Origin: an uncultured Bacteroidales bacterium
GTDB lineage: Bacteria > Bacteroidota > Bacteroidia > Bacteroidales > Muribaculaceae
Length of the DNA stretch: 5,118 nt
Reading direction: 5' to 3'
NCBI GenBank assembly: GCA_947175585.1
Contig: CAMWNL010000165.1
Coordinates: 1 to 5,118, forward strand
Position numbers and translations under genes: made by a program. Positions 1-4,881 of the stretch are shown here, one piece after another. Position 1 is the stretch's first letter. Each line of letters starts with the position of its first letter. A model generated the notes under the pieces. It was not told the DNA's origin. It searched no databases and saw only the letters and a program-made list of their open reading frames with translations.

Positions 1-50
1 GCGACCCCAACCTTGGCAAGGTTGTGCTCTACCAACTGAGCTATTTTCGC
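1..50 (-). tRNA. tRNA-Gly (anticodon GCC), 3' part cut by window edge
   Basis: Read on the minus strand, the first 50 nt of a tRNA are visible. They are a 7-nt acceptor strand (GCGAAAA), the TA linker, a D arm (GCTC, loop AGTTGGTA, GAGC), a perfect 5-bp anticodon stem (CAACC/GGTTG) around the loop TTGCCAA, a 5-nt variable region and the first two bases of the T stem. Anticodon GCC (plus positions 15-17) assigns it to glycine and reads GGC and GGU codons. The body closely follows the usual bacterial tRNA-Gly(GCC). The T arm, 3' acceptor strand and any encoded CCA lie outside the window, so the acceptor pairing cannot be checked. A consensus promoter sits about 30 bp upstream. Confidence 0.95.
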
Positions 51-81
51 ATTTTTAATGTTCGTTTTTGCTTTTGCGATG

Positions 82-112
82 CAAAGTTAGGGCTTTTATT
101 TGTAACTGCAAA
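82..112 (-). promoter_or_regulatory. Bacteroidota-type sigma promoter for tRNA-Gly
   Basis: On the minus strand, TTTG (112-109) is followed by a 19-nt spacer and TAACTTTG (89-82). This matches the -33 TTTG and -7 TAnnTTTG consensus of the primary sigma factor of Bacteroidota in every fixed base. Transcription would start near position 75, giving a leader of about 25 nt before the mature tRNA 5' end at 50. Position and orientation fit the tRNA, and the same -7 octamer occurs before the lipoprotein gene. Confidence 0.8.
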
Positions 113-246
113 ATGTTTTTGAATATTTTTTATCCCAGTTTGTCCTGTTGAACTTGTGGTATAGACTATTTATTATTGATGTTCAGATAGTTAATAACGT
201 AATATTTTCTTCATCTCATGCGTCGTCAACCACTGATGCCAGGGTG

Positions 247-1701
247 TCAGAGTATGGGACTGAGCAGGCGGACTATTGATTCCGCTGTCTTCTGAGTGTA
301 GGGACGTTTACGCCATTCAAAGGGGGTTATGCGTGTCGATTTCTCCAGATCATCTCTGAATATTTCTGATAATTGAGCATTGACTTCCTTTGAATATATA
401 AATACATTTGATTCGAAATTACATTCGAAACTGCGGAAATCAAAGTTGGTCGATCCGACTGATGAAAATTCGTCGTCGATAATCATGGTTTTCGCGTGGA
501 GCATACCCCCCTCGTAAAAATATATTTTTATACCGGCCTGCAGTGACTCGGCGATATAAGAGTAGGTGGCGTAAGTCAGCATCTTCGAATCACTGTGACG
601 TGGCACCATCACTCTTACGTCGCCATGGGCGAGGGCTGCGACCTGCAGAGCCTTTAACAGACCCTCGGTAGGCAAGAAATATGGGGTCTGAACGTAGACG
701 CGTTTCTTTGCACTTGCAATCGCCTTGTGAAACATAAAGGCGATATTGCTCCATTGAGACGTAGGCCCTGACGTCAGCAACTGAATACCTGCGCGCGGCG
801 CATTGACTTCGGGCGTATATATCTGATTGGTATCGTTTTCAAGCAAAGGTTGCCCCATGAAGTTCCAGTCTATGGCAAAAGAGAATCTGAGCGCTCTGAC
901 AGCCGGACCGGTTATGCGCAGATGTGTGTCGCGCCAGCGGTCAAATTTTTTGCCGCCGTCTATGTATCTGTCTGCGATGTTCATACCGCCTATATAACCG
1001 ATCGATCCGTCGATAATACATATTTTACGGTGATTGCGCCAGTTGATGCGCGTACCCAATTGAGGAAACGATACTTTAAGAAATGGATAGGCCTGCAGAC
1101 CGTCTTGCTTCATCTTTTTGAAGAAACTTGACTTCACCTTGAATGATCCGACGTGGTCGTAGATGACTCTCACTTCGACCCCTGCTTTATGACGTTCTAC
1201 CAGTATGTCGCGTATTTCCCGACCTATCGCATCGTCTTCAAATATATAATATTGTATATTGATAGAGTGACGCGCATTGCGCAGGTCGCGTTTGAATGAT
1301 TCGAATTTTGATGCGCCGTCTGTAAAAATCTCTACAGTATTGTCCGGATAATAAGGCGACGCCGCCAAGGTGCCGGCGAGATTTATCATCTGAAGAGACT
1401 CGTCTGTCAGATTGAGCGAGTGTTTGTCAACATTGGGCGATTTTTCATATTTACGCAGCTTGCGACGGTTACGTCGTGAAATCATGCGTTTGTTCTTGAT
1501 GCTACGCCCGAAAAAAAGATATAATATTATCCCGACGATCGGAAGAAGAAACAATACCGTTACCCATGCCAATGACTTCAACGGGTTTCTGTTCTCCGAC
1601 AAAATAACACCGATGATAGTGACCGTAGTCGCAAAATAAATACATATAAATGTATAGTAAACCCACGGCATGTTGAAATATGACGATACAGCTTCAAACA
1701 T
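247..1701 (-). CDS. cls: Cardiolipin synthase, phospholipase D superfamily, two HKD motifs
   Basis: A 484-residue inner-membrane enzyme that in this family condenses two phosphatidylglycerol molecules into cardiolipin and glycerol. The N-terminus has two hydrophobic segments, about residues 14-35 and 42-64, separated by the short polar loop SENRNP and followed by a very basic stretch (66-84), as in the PLDc_N region. Both catalytic HxKxxxxD motifs are intact: H224/K226/D231 followed by GGMN (238-241), and H402/K404/D409 followed by GSTNFD (416-421). Length and the C-terminal RLLSP ending fit a complete bacterial Cls. The ATG start is chosen because the first membrane segment follows directly; no good Shine-Dalgarno is seen, which is normal in this phylum. 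It lies 145 bp downstream of csaA with no consensus promoter between, so cotranscription is possible. Whether it is the main cardiolipin synthase or a paralogue cannot be told here. No terminator was recognised after its stop. Confidence 0.95.
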   Translation of the reverse strand: MFEAVSSYFNMPWVYYTFICIYFATTVTIIGVILSENRNPLKSLAWVTVLFLLPIVGIILYLFFGRSIKNKRMISRRNRRKLRKYEKSPNVDKHSLNLTDESLQMINLAGTLAASPYYPDNTVEIFTDGASKFESFKRDLRNARHSINIQYYIFEDDAIGREIRDILVERHKAGVEVRVIYDHVGSFKVKSSFFKKMKQDGLQAYPFLKVSFPQLGTRINWRNHRKICIIDGSIGYIGGMNIADRYIDGGKKFDRWRDTHLRITGPAVRALRFSFAIDWNFMGQPLLENDTNQIYTPEVNAPRAGIQLLTSGPTSQWSNIAFMFHKAIASAKKRVYVQTPYFLPTEGLLKALQVAALAHGDVRVMVPRHSDSKMLTYATYSYIAESLQAGIKIYFYEGGMLHAKTMIIDDEFSSVGSTNFDFRSFECNFESNVFIYSKEVNAQLSEIFRDDLEKSTRITPFEWRKRPYTQKTAESIVRLLSPIL

Positions 1702-1804
1702 ACCTGCAATTTATGAAAAATATGATAAATAATGAATTTTCAGGATGATAATTTTAAGACTTTTAACATTATATTTTTAATTTTTAATATGAGGTTAGGG
1801 AGTG

Positions 1805-1831
1805 GACAGTCAGATCTACAATCTGACTGTC
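1805..1831 (-). terminator. Perfect 11-bp hairpin between csaA and cls, possible terminator
   Basis: GACAGTCAGAT (1805-1815) and its exact reverse complement (1821-1831) enclose a 5-nt loop. The hairpin lies 15 bp beyond the csaA stop codon and about 100 bp before the cls start. On the minus strand it is not followed at once by a T run; the next T-rich stretch is more than 20 nt away. Intrinsic termination is therefore uncertain. It could instead protect the csaA 3' end or attenuate read-through into cls. Confidence 0.5.
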
Positions 1832-1846
1832 TGCGGCAGGGGCGAT

Positions 1847-2179
1847 TTAAAACACTTTATCACCATTGTTGACTGGCATCGACGGTTGAAGCAAAACGCA
1901 GGCTCCGTTTGTTTCTGTGCCGAGAATCCTGACTTCGCTTTTCACTGAACCGATGTGCATTGATGGGAGATTGACACAGCATATAACCTGTTTGCCAATC
2001 AGCGATTCCGGCGTATACAGGTCTGTTATCTGAGCCGACGTGGTCTTCACTCCGATCTCTTCACCAAGGTCGATAGTGACCTTGTATGCTGGTTTACGGG
2101 CGCGCTTATTAATATCGACAGCGATGACTGTGCCTGCTCGCATCTCGACTTTATCAAAATCTTCGATAGTTATTTCCAT
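1847..2179 (-). CDS. csaA: CsaA-type tRNA-binding-domain protein
   Basis: A 110-residue protein made almost entirely of one tRNA-binding OB-fold domain, the same fold found at the C-terminus of MetRS and in Arc1p/EMAP-II-like proteins. It resembles Bacillus CsaA along its whole length: an N-terminal DFDKVEMRAGTV (7-18), RKPAYKVTIDLG (28-39), the KTTSAQIT segment (45-52), KQVICCVNLP (63-72) and the GSVKSEVRILG stretch (77-87), ending in an LLQP...NGDKV tail. CsaA is a cytoplasmic homodimer that binds tRNA and has been described as a chaperone with export-related activity; its true role is still unclear. The ATG start fits the family N-terminus, and length matches the usual 105-112 residues. 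It starts 75 bp after the lipoprotein stop with no consensus promoter in that gap, so the two may share a transcript. A hairpin follows its stop. Confidence 0.9.
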   Translation of the reverse strand: MEITIEDFDKVEMRAGTVIAVDINKRARKPAYKVTIDLGEEIGVKTTSAQITDLYTPESLIGKQVICCVNLPSMHIGSVKSEVRILGTETNGACVLLQPSMPVNNGDKVF

Positions 2180-2201
2180 AATATTCTATGGTTTATGACG
2201 T

Positions 2202-2216
2202 TTTATACTGTATAAA
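2202..2216. promoter_or_regulatory. Palindrome TTTATAC-T-GTATAAA upstream of csaA
   Basis: A perfect 7-bp inverted repeat with a single central base lies 36 bp before the csaA ATG, in the short gap after the lipoprotein gene. Its symmetry would suit a dimeric DNA-binding protein, but it is very AT-rich, no consensus promoter overlaps it, and chance symmetry in such sequence is plausible. It is recorded as a possible operator only. Confidence 0.2.
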
Positions 2217-2254
2217 CGAGGATGAACGAGTATTTCTTGAAAATTAGTTGCACT

Positions 2255-2752
2255 TCAATTTAATATCTCAAACACCTGAGACACGAAATGACGGAACTCC
2301 GGACTGTAATGGATGTCGCAGGTTGTGCAGTGAGTTATATTCTCAACCTGAGTGCCCATGTCGTAGCGAGTTGTTTCACCGGTGTCGCCTTTGTAGAGCG
2401 TCACTTTGAAAATCGGATAATCGGTGCGTCCGGAAGCCTCTTCTTTAGACAGTATGATTTCACAAGTCTTTTTGACAAAGAGAGAATCAGCAAGTGAAAT
2501 CAACTCTTCGGCAGAGGAAGTGGGAAGTGTACTGTCCGGTTTGTTTTCAAATCGGGCGACAGCGTCTCCGTTATCTATCAACACTATACTGCGGCTTCCT
2601 CCAGCCTTTGTCGATACTTCAACTTTAATAGAATCAACCCCTTCTCCAAAATCCGAGGAGGCTACGCAATCCGATTTTTGATTGACCGTATTACATGCGG
2701 CAAACACTAACGCGGCTATAGATGAGATACCTATTATGTACTTTGTTTTCAT
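2255..2752 (-). CDS. Small putative lipoprotein with HCxxCxxH motif, function unknown
   Basis: I do not recognise the family. The ATG at 2752 is chosen, giving 165 residues; reading can extend six codons to a TTG, but the ATG start gives a textbook signal peptide: MKTK, a hydrophobic core and VFAAC, with C20 as the likely lipidated cysteine. Phe at -3 is less usual for a lipobox, but A-A-C is normal. The polar stretch after C20 (NTVNQKSDC) looks like a lipoprotein tether. The mature part is a mixed alpha/beta domain of about 140 residues with no transmembrane segment. Near the C-terminus is H141-C142-T-T-C145-D-I-H148, besides C29 and C97. This could be a disulphide or metal site but does not match the haem motif CxxCH. 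The protein is probably anchored in the inner or outer membrane facing the periplasm. csaA follows 75 bp downstream; a promoter lies about 100 bp upstream. Confidence 0.8.
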   Translation of the reverse strand: MKTKYIIGISSIAALVFAACNTVNQKSDCVASSDFGEGVDSIKVEVSTKAGGSRSIVLIDNGDAVARFENKPDSTLPTSSAEELISLADSLFVKKTCEIILSKEEASGRTDYPIFKVTLYKGDTGETTRYDMGTQVENITHCTTCDIHYSPEFRHFVSQVFEILN

Positions 2753-2781
2753 TGTTACTTTTGATTTCAAAACTCTTTATT

Positions 2782-2805
2782 TTTATGTCTTTATGTCTTT
2801 ATGTC
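2782..2805. repeat. Three exact tandem copies of TTTATGTC
   Basis: Units at 2782-2789, 2790-2797 and 2798-2805 are identical octamers, with a degenerate TTTAT just before. On the minus strand they read GACATAAA three times and fall in the predicted 5' leader of the lipoprotein mRNA, 29-53 nt upstream of its ATG. A perfect short tandem array like this can gain or lose units by slippage. It is outside the coding region, so any effect would be on transcription or translation level. Confidence 0.85.
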
Positions 2806-2854
2806 TGATATCCCATACTGACCTCATCCTACGGGCGATACCATGTGACTGCGA

Positions 2855-2886
2855 CAAAGTTAGTCAAATCGTCCCGATTATACAAG
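2855..2886 (-). promoter_or_regulatory. Bacteroidota-type promoter for lipoprotein-csaA(-cls)
   Basis: On the minus strand, CTTG (2886-2883) is followed by a 20-nt spacer and TAACTTTG (2862-2855). The -7 element is a full match to TAnnTTTG and the -33 element matches TTTG at three of four bases. The start point would be near 2848, giving a leader of about 95 nt that includes the octamer repeat. No comparable element was seen before csaA or cls, so this may serve all three genes. Confidence 0.6.
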
Positions 2887-2954
2887 AGTGTGACTCGGTG
2901 ATACTGTATAGAAGAAATCTTTAGCTTTAGGTGTTATAACCATTCTTCTGTTTT

Positions 2955-2962
2955 TATCTTTG
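2955..2962 (+). promoter_or_regulatory. Isolated -7 element TATCTTTG, possible distal rpmH promoter
   Basis: TATCTTTG matches TAnnTTTG exactly, but no TTTG lies at the expected 19-20 nt upstream (the bases there are GTGT/TGTT). If active, it would give rpmH a second, longer leader of about 145 nt. The proximal promoter is much better, so this is a weak call. Confidence 0.3.
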
Positions 2963-3039
2963 TAAACATACTTAAAACAAAATTATCAACGAAAAAACAG
3001 AGAAAAATAAGGAATACAGTGCCTTTTTAAACTCTGAAT

Positions 3040-3071
3040 TTTGCACGATAAAAAAATAATGCTTAAATTTG
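3040..3071 (+). promoter_or_regulatory. Bacteroidota-type promoter for rpmH
   Basis: TTTG (3040-3043), a 20-nt spacer and TAAATTTG (3064-3071) match the phylum consensus in every fixed base. The start would fall near 3078, giving a leader of about 38 nt before the rpmH ATG. Such a strong match fits a highly expressed ribosomal protein gene. The heptamer TTTGCAC occurs at both boxes (3040-3046 and 3068-3074). Confidence 0.85.
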
Positions 3072-3115
3072 CACTCCGAATTGTGGAATAATAAACAAGA
3101 TAATAATATAAGGCA

Positions 3116-3271
3116 ATGAAAAGAACATTTCAACCCTCTAACCGCAAAAGAGTTAACAAGCACGGTTTCCGTGCAAGAATGTCTACCCCTGATGGCCGCA
3201 AGGTGCTCGCTCGTCGTCGCGCTAAAGGCCGCGCTCGTCTGACTGTATCAGATTCAATCGGTGGTAAGTAA
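3116..3271 (+). CDS. rpmH: Large ribosomal subunit protein bL34
   Basis: A 51-residue, strongly basic protein of the 50S subunit that binds 23S rRNA. It opens with [12 protein letters not shown], continues with [11 protein letters not shown] and [21 protein letters not shown], and ends with a short tail, SIGGK. Family-conserved residues are present throughout: the KRTFQPS start, HGFRxRM and the RRRAKGRxRLxVS segment, and the length is normal (E. coli bL34 has 46 residues; the extra residues are the C-terminal tail typical of Bacteroidota). The ATG is fixed by the family N-terminus; AAGG ends 2 nt before it, too close for a classical ribosome binding site. The arginine codons are mostly CGT/CGC, the bias expected of a highly expressed gene. 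It has its own promoter and terminator, so it appears to be transcribed alone. rnpA and dnaA, its neighbours in many other bacteria, are not seen here. Confidence 0.97.
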   Translation: MKRTFQPSNRKRVNKHGFRARMSTPDGRKVLARRRAKGRARLTVSDSIGGK

Positions 3272-3302
3272 TTTCGAACTCTGAGCGAGTCGAAGAAATG
3301 AT

Positions 3303-3335
3303 AAAGGCTGTTTCATTCCTGAAGCAGCCTTTTCT
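3303..3335 (+). terminator. Intrinsic terminator of rpmH, perhaps shared with the nitroreductase gene
   Basis: A 13-bp stem (3303-3315 with 3320-3332) has one T-G wobble pair and a TTCC loop, and is followed on the plus strand by a short T run, TTTTCT. It starts 31 bp beyond the rpmH stop. The nitroreductase gene converges from the right and ends at 3361, 28 bp away, so the same stem could also stop minus-strand transcription, though the T run on that side is poorer (TTTAT). Confidence 0.85.
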
Positions 3336-3360
3336 GTCGTATGACTGATAAGTGTGGCGA

Positions 3361-4110
3361 TTATTGTCTCATTCCGTATCCTTGCTGTTTAAGAGCTTCA
3401 AGCATCTTGTAGTTCATTGCTTCCTGATAGTAGCTTAGAATTTCGCCGATCCAGTCTTCATCAGAGGTATTGCCTGAGCGATTGGCATGATATTCTGTAA
3501 ACTCTCGATCATAATCGAGAAGCTTTTCGGCCATATTATCAGTGCCATATTTATCCTTGAAAATCAAGAGATCTTCGCTTTGTTTGGGTTTCAAGTCCGG
3601 TAATTCTCTCGGTACTCCAATTGTAAGGGCGCATACTACGAATACGCCTTTGGGCAGCCCAAGCACCTCTGAGATAGCTTTGGGGTTGGCCGTACGGGCA
3701 TACCCGATAGGGCAGGTCCCAAGTCCGCGGGAATTGGCGGCGACTATGGCGCTCATCATTGCGAGTGAGGCATCAATAACACCGACCATAAGTCCGTCTG
3801 CCGTATTTTCAAATCCGGGATTGGACATACCTTTGGCTTTGGCTGCTACAGATATTTTGTTATAGTCAGAGAGGAATATGAATACGCGGTTGCATGTTTT
3901 GAGTTGCTTTTGACCGACAATTGCTTCAAGTTTGAGTTTTATATCTTGATCTGCAACTTCTATTACGGAGTATTGCTGGCCGTTATAACTTGTAGGAGTG
4001 TTCCTGATAGCCTCGCGGATGAAATGCAGGTCTTCTTCAGAAATTACGTCTCTCTCGTAACGTCTTATGCTTCGGCGATCAAGTAAAGTTGTTTTTACAG
4101 ACTTTTCCAT
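3361..4110 (-). CDS. NfsA/FRP-like nitroreductase, FMN-dependent NAD(P)H oxidoreductase
   Basis: A complete 249-residue cytoplasmic flavoprotein of the nitroreductase superfamily. Family features in order: RRSIRRY (12-18), which binds the FMN phosphate; PTSYNGQ (39-45), the conserved FMN ribityl/phosphate segment; the glycine-rich GLGTCPIGY (129-137); and LTIGVPRELPDLKPKQ (162-177). The last resembles the G-x-P...LKPR region where NfsA/FRP-type enzymes contact NADPH. Such enzymes reduce nitroaromatics, quinones or flavins using NAD(P)H, usually as dimers; the real substrate cannot be read from sequence. The ATG at 4110 puts the first motif at the usual distance from the N-terminus. Its leader has no consensus promoter and is A-rich, so it is probably transcribed from upstream with the oxidoreductase. 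A hydrolase-like remnant ends 2 bp before its start codon. Confidence 0.9.
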   Translation of the reverse strand: MEKSVKTTLLDRRSIRRYERDVISEEDLHFIREAIRNTPTSYNGQQYSVIEVADQDIKLKLEAIVGQKQLKTCNRVFIFLSDYNKISVAAKAKGMSNPGFENTADGLMVGVIDASLAMMSAIVAANSRGLGTCPIGYARTANPKAISEVLGLPKGVFVVCALTIGVPRELPDLKPKQSEDLLIFKDKYGTDNMAEKLLDYDREFTEYHANRSGNTSDEDWIGEILSYYQEAMNYKMLEALKQQGYGMRQ

Positions 4111-4112
4111 GT

Positions 4113-4199
4113 TTATATTTGTTCGTTAAGATTAGTATTGAAGAAATCAGATAGTTTCACGACCGTGGTGGAAACTATTTTTAGCGTTACTTTTGACTC
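4113..4199 (-). pseudogene. Remnant of a second alpha/beta hydrolase gene (C-terminal tail only)
   Basis: In one minus-strand frame the gap between the oxidoreductase stop and the nitroreductase start encodes K-I-V-S-T-T-V-V-K-L-S-D-F-F-N-T-N-L followed by N-E-Q-I and TAA (4115-4113). The flanking hydrolase (4876 to edge) ends P-F-V-S-E-A-V-V-K-L-A-D-F-F-N-Q-Y-L: 11 of 18 residues agree without gaps. The V, S, V, V, K and L codons all differ synonymously, while 14 nt around D-F-F-N are identical (4137-4150 and 4900-4913). That pattern suggests two diverged paralogues rather than a recent copy. Upstream of K-I the match stops, and no ATG or catalytic residue is present, so this is a leftover fragment. 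The left limit is its stop codon; the right limit is uncertain (similarity fades near 4181). Its stop lies 2 bp before the nitroreductase ATG. Confidence 0.6.
4151..4178 (-). terminator. Inverted repeat after the oxidoreductase gene, weak terminator candidate
   Basis: ATAGTTTC (4151-4158) and GAAACTAT (4171-4178) form an 8-bp stem around 12 nt that contain a smaller CACG-AC-CGTG fold. It begins 24 bp after the oxidoreductase stop. On the minus strand the sequence that follows (CTGATTTCTTC) is not a real T run. It also lies within the hydrolase-like remnant, so it may be incidental. Confidence 0.25.
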
Positions 4200-4201
4200 A
4201 A

Positions 4202-4753
4202 CTAACAGACAGCCTTTTGCAGCCGCTCTGCATGGTCTTTTGCCTCGGCATAGAAGCGATCCGCCGCTTCTTTATCGTCGGGATTCAGAAGCATCATGCC
4301 GAAACTTATGATCGGCTCTTGCCAGTCGAAACCGCAAAGGTTGCTCAACGAACGGAACTGAGGTATAAATGCATCTATGTCATAATGCTGATAACCGTCA
4401 GGAGAGTACGCCGCCTCAGGTGCGCCTGCGGTAAAGGATATTATAAGTTTCTTTCCGTGGAGCGCTGTCCCTGTTGAACCGTACGCGAATCCGTGGCTCA
4501 AAACCTGTTCGAAATAGCGTCGCATCAACGACGGCGCGCTATACCACCAGAAAGGAAACTCAAATACGACTGTCTCAGCCTCCACGAGACGTTTCTGTTC
4601 TCTTTCCACATCGATGTTAAAATCGGGATATTCCGCGTCGAGATATACGATTTCAGCTTCCGGAACGAGACGATGAAATTCATCGAGAATGGCACGATTT
4701 GCCAATGAATGCTTATAGTCGGGATGGCCGGCAATAACAAGGGTCTTACTCAT
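4202..4753 (-). CDS. Flavodoxin-fold NAD(P)H oxidoreductase (KefF/MdaB-like)
   Basis: A complete 183-residue cytoplasmic protein of the Flavodoxin_2 / NAD(P)H dehydrogenase (quinone) family. It opens with a beta strand running into GHPDYKHSLANR (9-20), the flavin-phosphate loop. It then carries the family signature FPFWWYSAPSLMRRYFEQV (66-84), HGFAYG (87-92), and the TAGAPEAAYSPDGY segment (108-121), which lines the flavin and substrate site. The size is typical of the KefF/YheR/MdaB group, which reduce quinones or other electrophiles with NAD(P)H using FMN or FAD. No KefB/KefC partner is visible, so a potassium-efflux role is not implied. The ATG is preceded by an A-rich leader without Shine-Dalgarno. 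It is placed between a hydrolase gene (122 bp upstream) and the nitroreductase (91 bp downstream), all on one strand, suggesting a joint role in electrophile or xenobiotic reduction. Confidence 0.9.
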   Translation of the reverse strand: MSKTLVIAGHPDYKHSLANRAILDEFHRLVPEAEIVYLDAEYPDFNIDVEREQKRLVEAETVVFEFPFWWYSAPSLMRRYFEQVLSHGFAYGSTGTALHGKKLIISFTAGAPEAAYSPDGYQHYDIDAFIPQFRSLSNLCGFDWQEPIISFGMMLLNPDDKEAADRFYAEAKDHAERLQKAVC

Positions 4754-4763
4754 GTTTTTTAAT

Positions 4764-4819
4764 GTTTAATTGTTTAACCGTTTATGATGTTTAGAAGTTT
4801 AAATTGTTTAAGGTGTTTA
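4764..4819. repeat. Seven GTTTA motifs at 8-9 bp spacing
   Basis: GTTTA begins at 4764, 4772, 4780, 4789, 4797, 4806 and 4815, giving steps of 8, 8, 9, 8, 9 and 9 bp. Most copies are part of a degenerate octamer of the form TGTTTAAn. The array fills the leader of the oxidoreductase gene, starting 11 bp from its ATG. On the minus strand it reads as repeated TAAAC. An inverted set of three copies follows at 4860-4881. Confidence 0.75.
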
Positions 4820-4881
4820 AGAATTCTGACTCCCGTTGAATTTAATCAATTGACCATCTTAAACAATTAAACTTTCTAAAC
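4789..4881. repeat. Imperfect 24-bp inverted repeat between hydrolase and oxidoreductase genes
   Basis: The arm at 4789-4812 (GTTTAGAAG...GTTTAAG) and the reverse complement of 4858-4881 align over 24 nt with only two single-base indels. The 45-nt loop between them is unique sequence. The right arm overlaps the last codons and stop of the hydrolase gene. The stem has very low GC and no T run placed for termination, so it is more likely a by-product of the GTTTA repeat than a classical terminator. It could still fold in the intercistronic mRNA. Confidence 0.65.

Larger units (their letters stand above)
2753..3115. other. Divergent intergenic region between the lipoprotein gene and rpmH
   Basis: This 363-bp stretch contains no gene I can support. 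It separates the leftward lipoprotein/csaA/cls group from rightward rpmH. It holds the triple octamer repeat, the leftward promoter at 2855-2886, a weaker rightward -7 element at 2955-2962 and the strong rightward promoter at 3040-3071, each listed separately. Open frames crossing it have skewed AT-rich composition and no recognisable protein. From about 2970 to 3060 it is A-rich and otherwise featureless. Confidence 0.7.

Noticed and set aside
120..246. Search for a terminator after cardiolipin synthase
   Set aside because: No convincing stem followed by a T run was found on the minus strand; the cls transcript end is left unassigned.
850..1639. Plus-strand open frames opposite the cardiolipin synthase gene (850-1131 and 1412-1639)
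   Set aside because: They are antisense to a well-supported gene with both HKD motifs, and their products show no recognisable domain or start context.
2288..2924. Plus-strand open frames across the lipoprotein gene and its promoter (2288-2497, 2424-2681, 2682-2924)
   Set aside because: They overlap one another and the lipoprotein on the opposite strand. No family resemblance or promoter supports any of them.
2972..3163. Minus-strand frame of 63 codons covering the rpmH promoter and start
   Set aside because: It is a Phe/Leu/Ser-rich translation of A-rich spacer and is antisense to the start of rpmH, which is certain.
3542..3865. Plus-strand frame of 107 codons inside the nitroreductase gene
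   Set aside because: Antisense shadow of a gene with clear FMN-binding motifs; its Ser/Pro/Ala-rich product has no domain.
4193..4740. Frames inside the oxidoreductase gene (plus 4193-4477 and 4493-4708; minus 4525-4740)
   Set aside because: They lie within the flavodoxin-fold gene in other frames and match nothing recognisable.
4202..4753. Possible frameshift joining the oxidoreductase to the hydrolase-like tail downstream
   Set aside because: The oxidoreductase is full length with a normal C-terminus, and the tail resembles a different protein family, so a broken fusion is not needed to explain it.
4764..4881. CRISPR-like array
   Set aside because: The repeat unit is only 5-8 bp with 3-4 bp between units, far too short for repeats and spacers.
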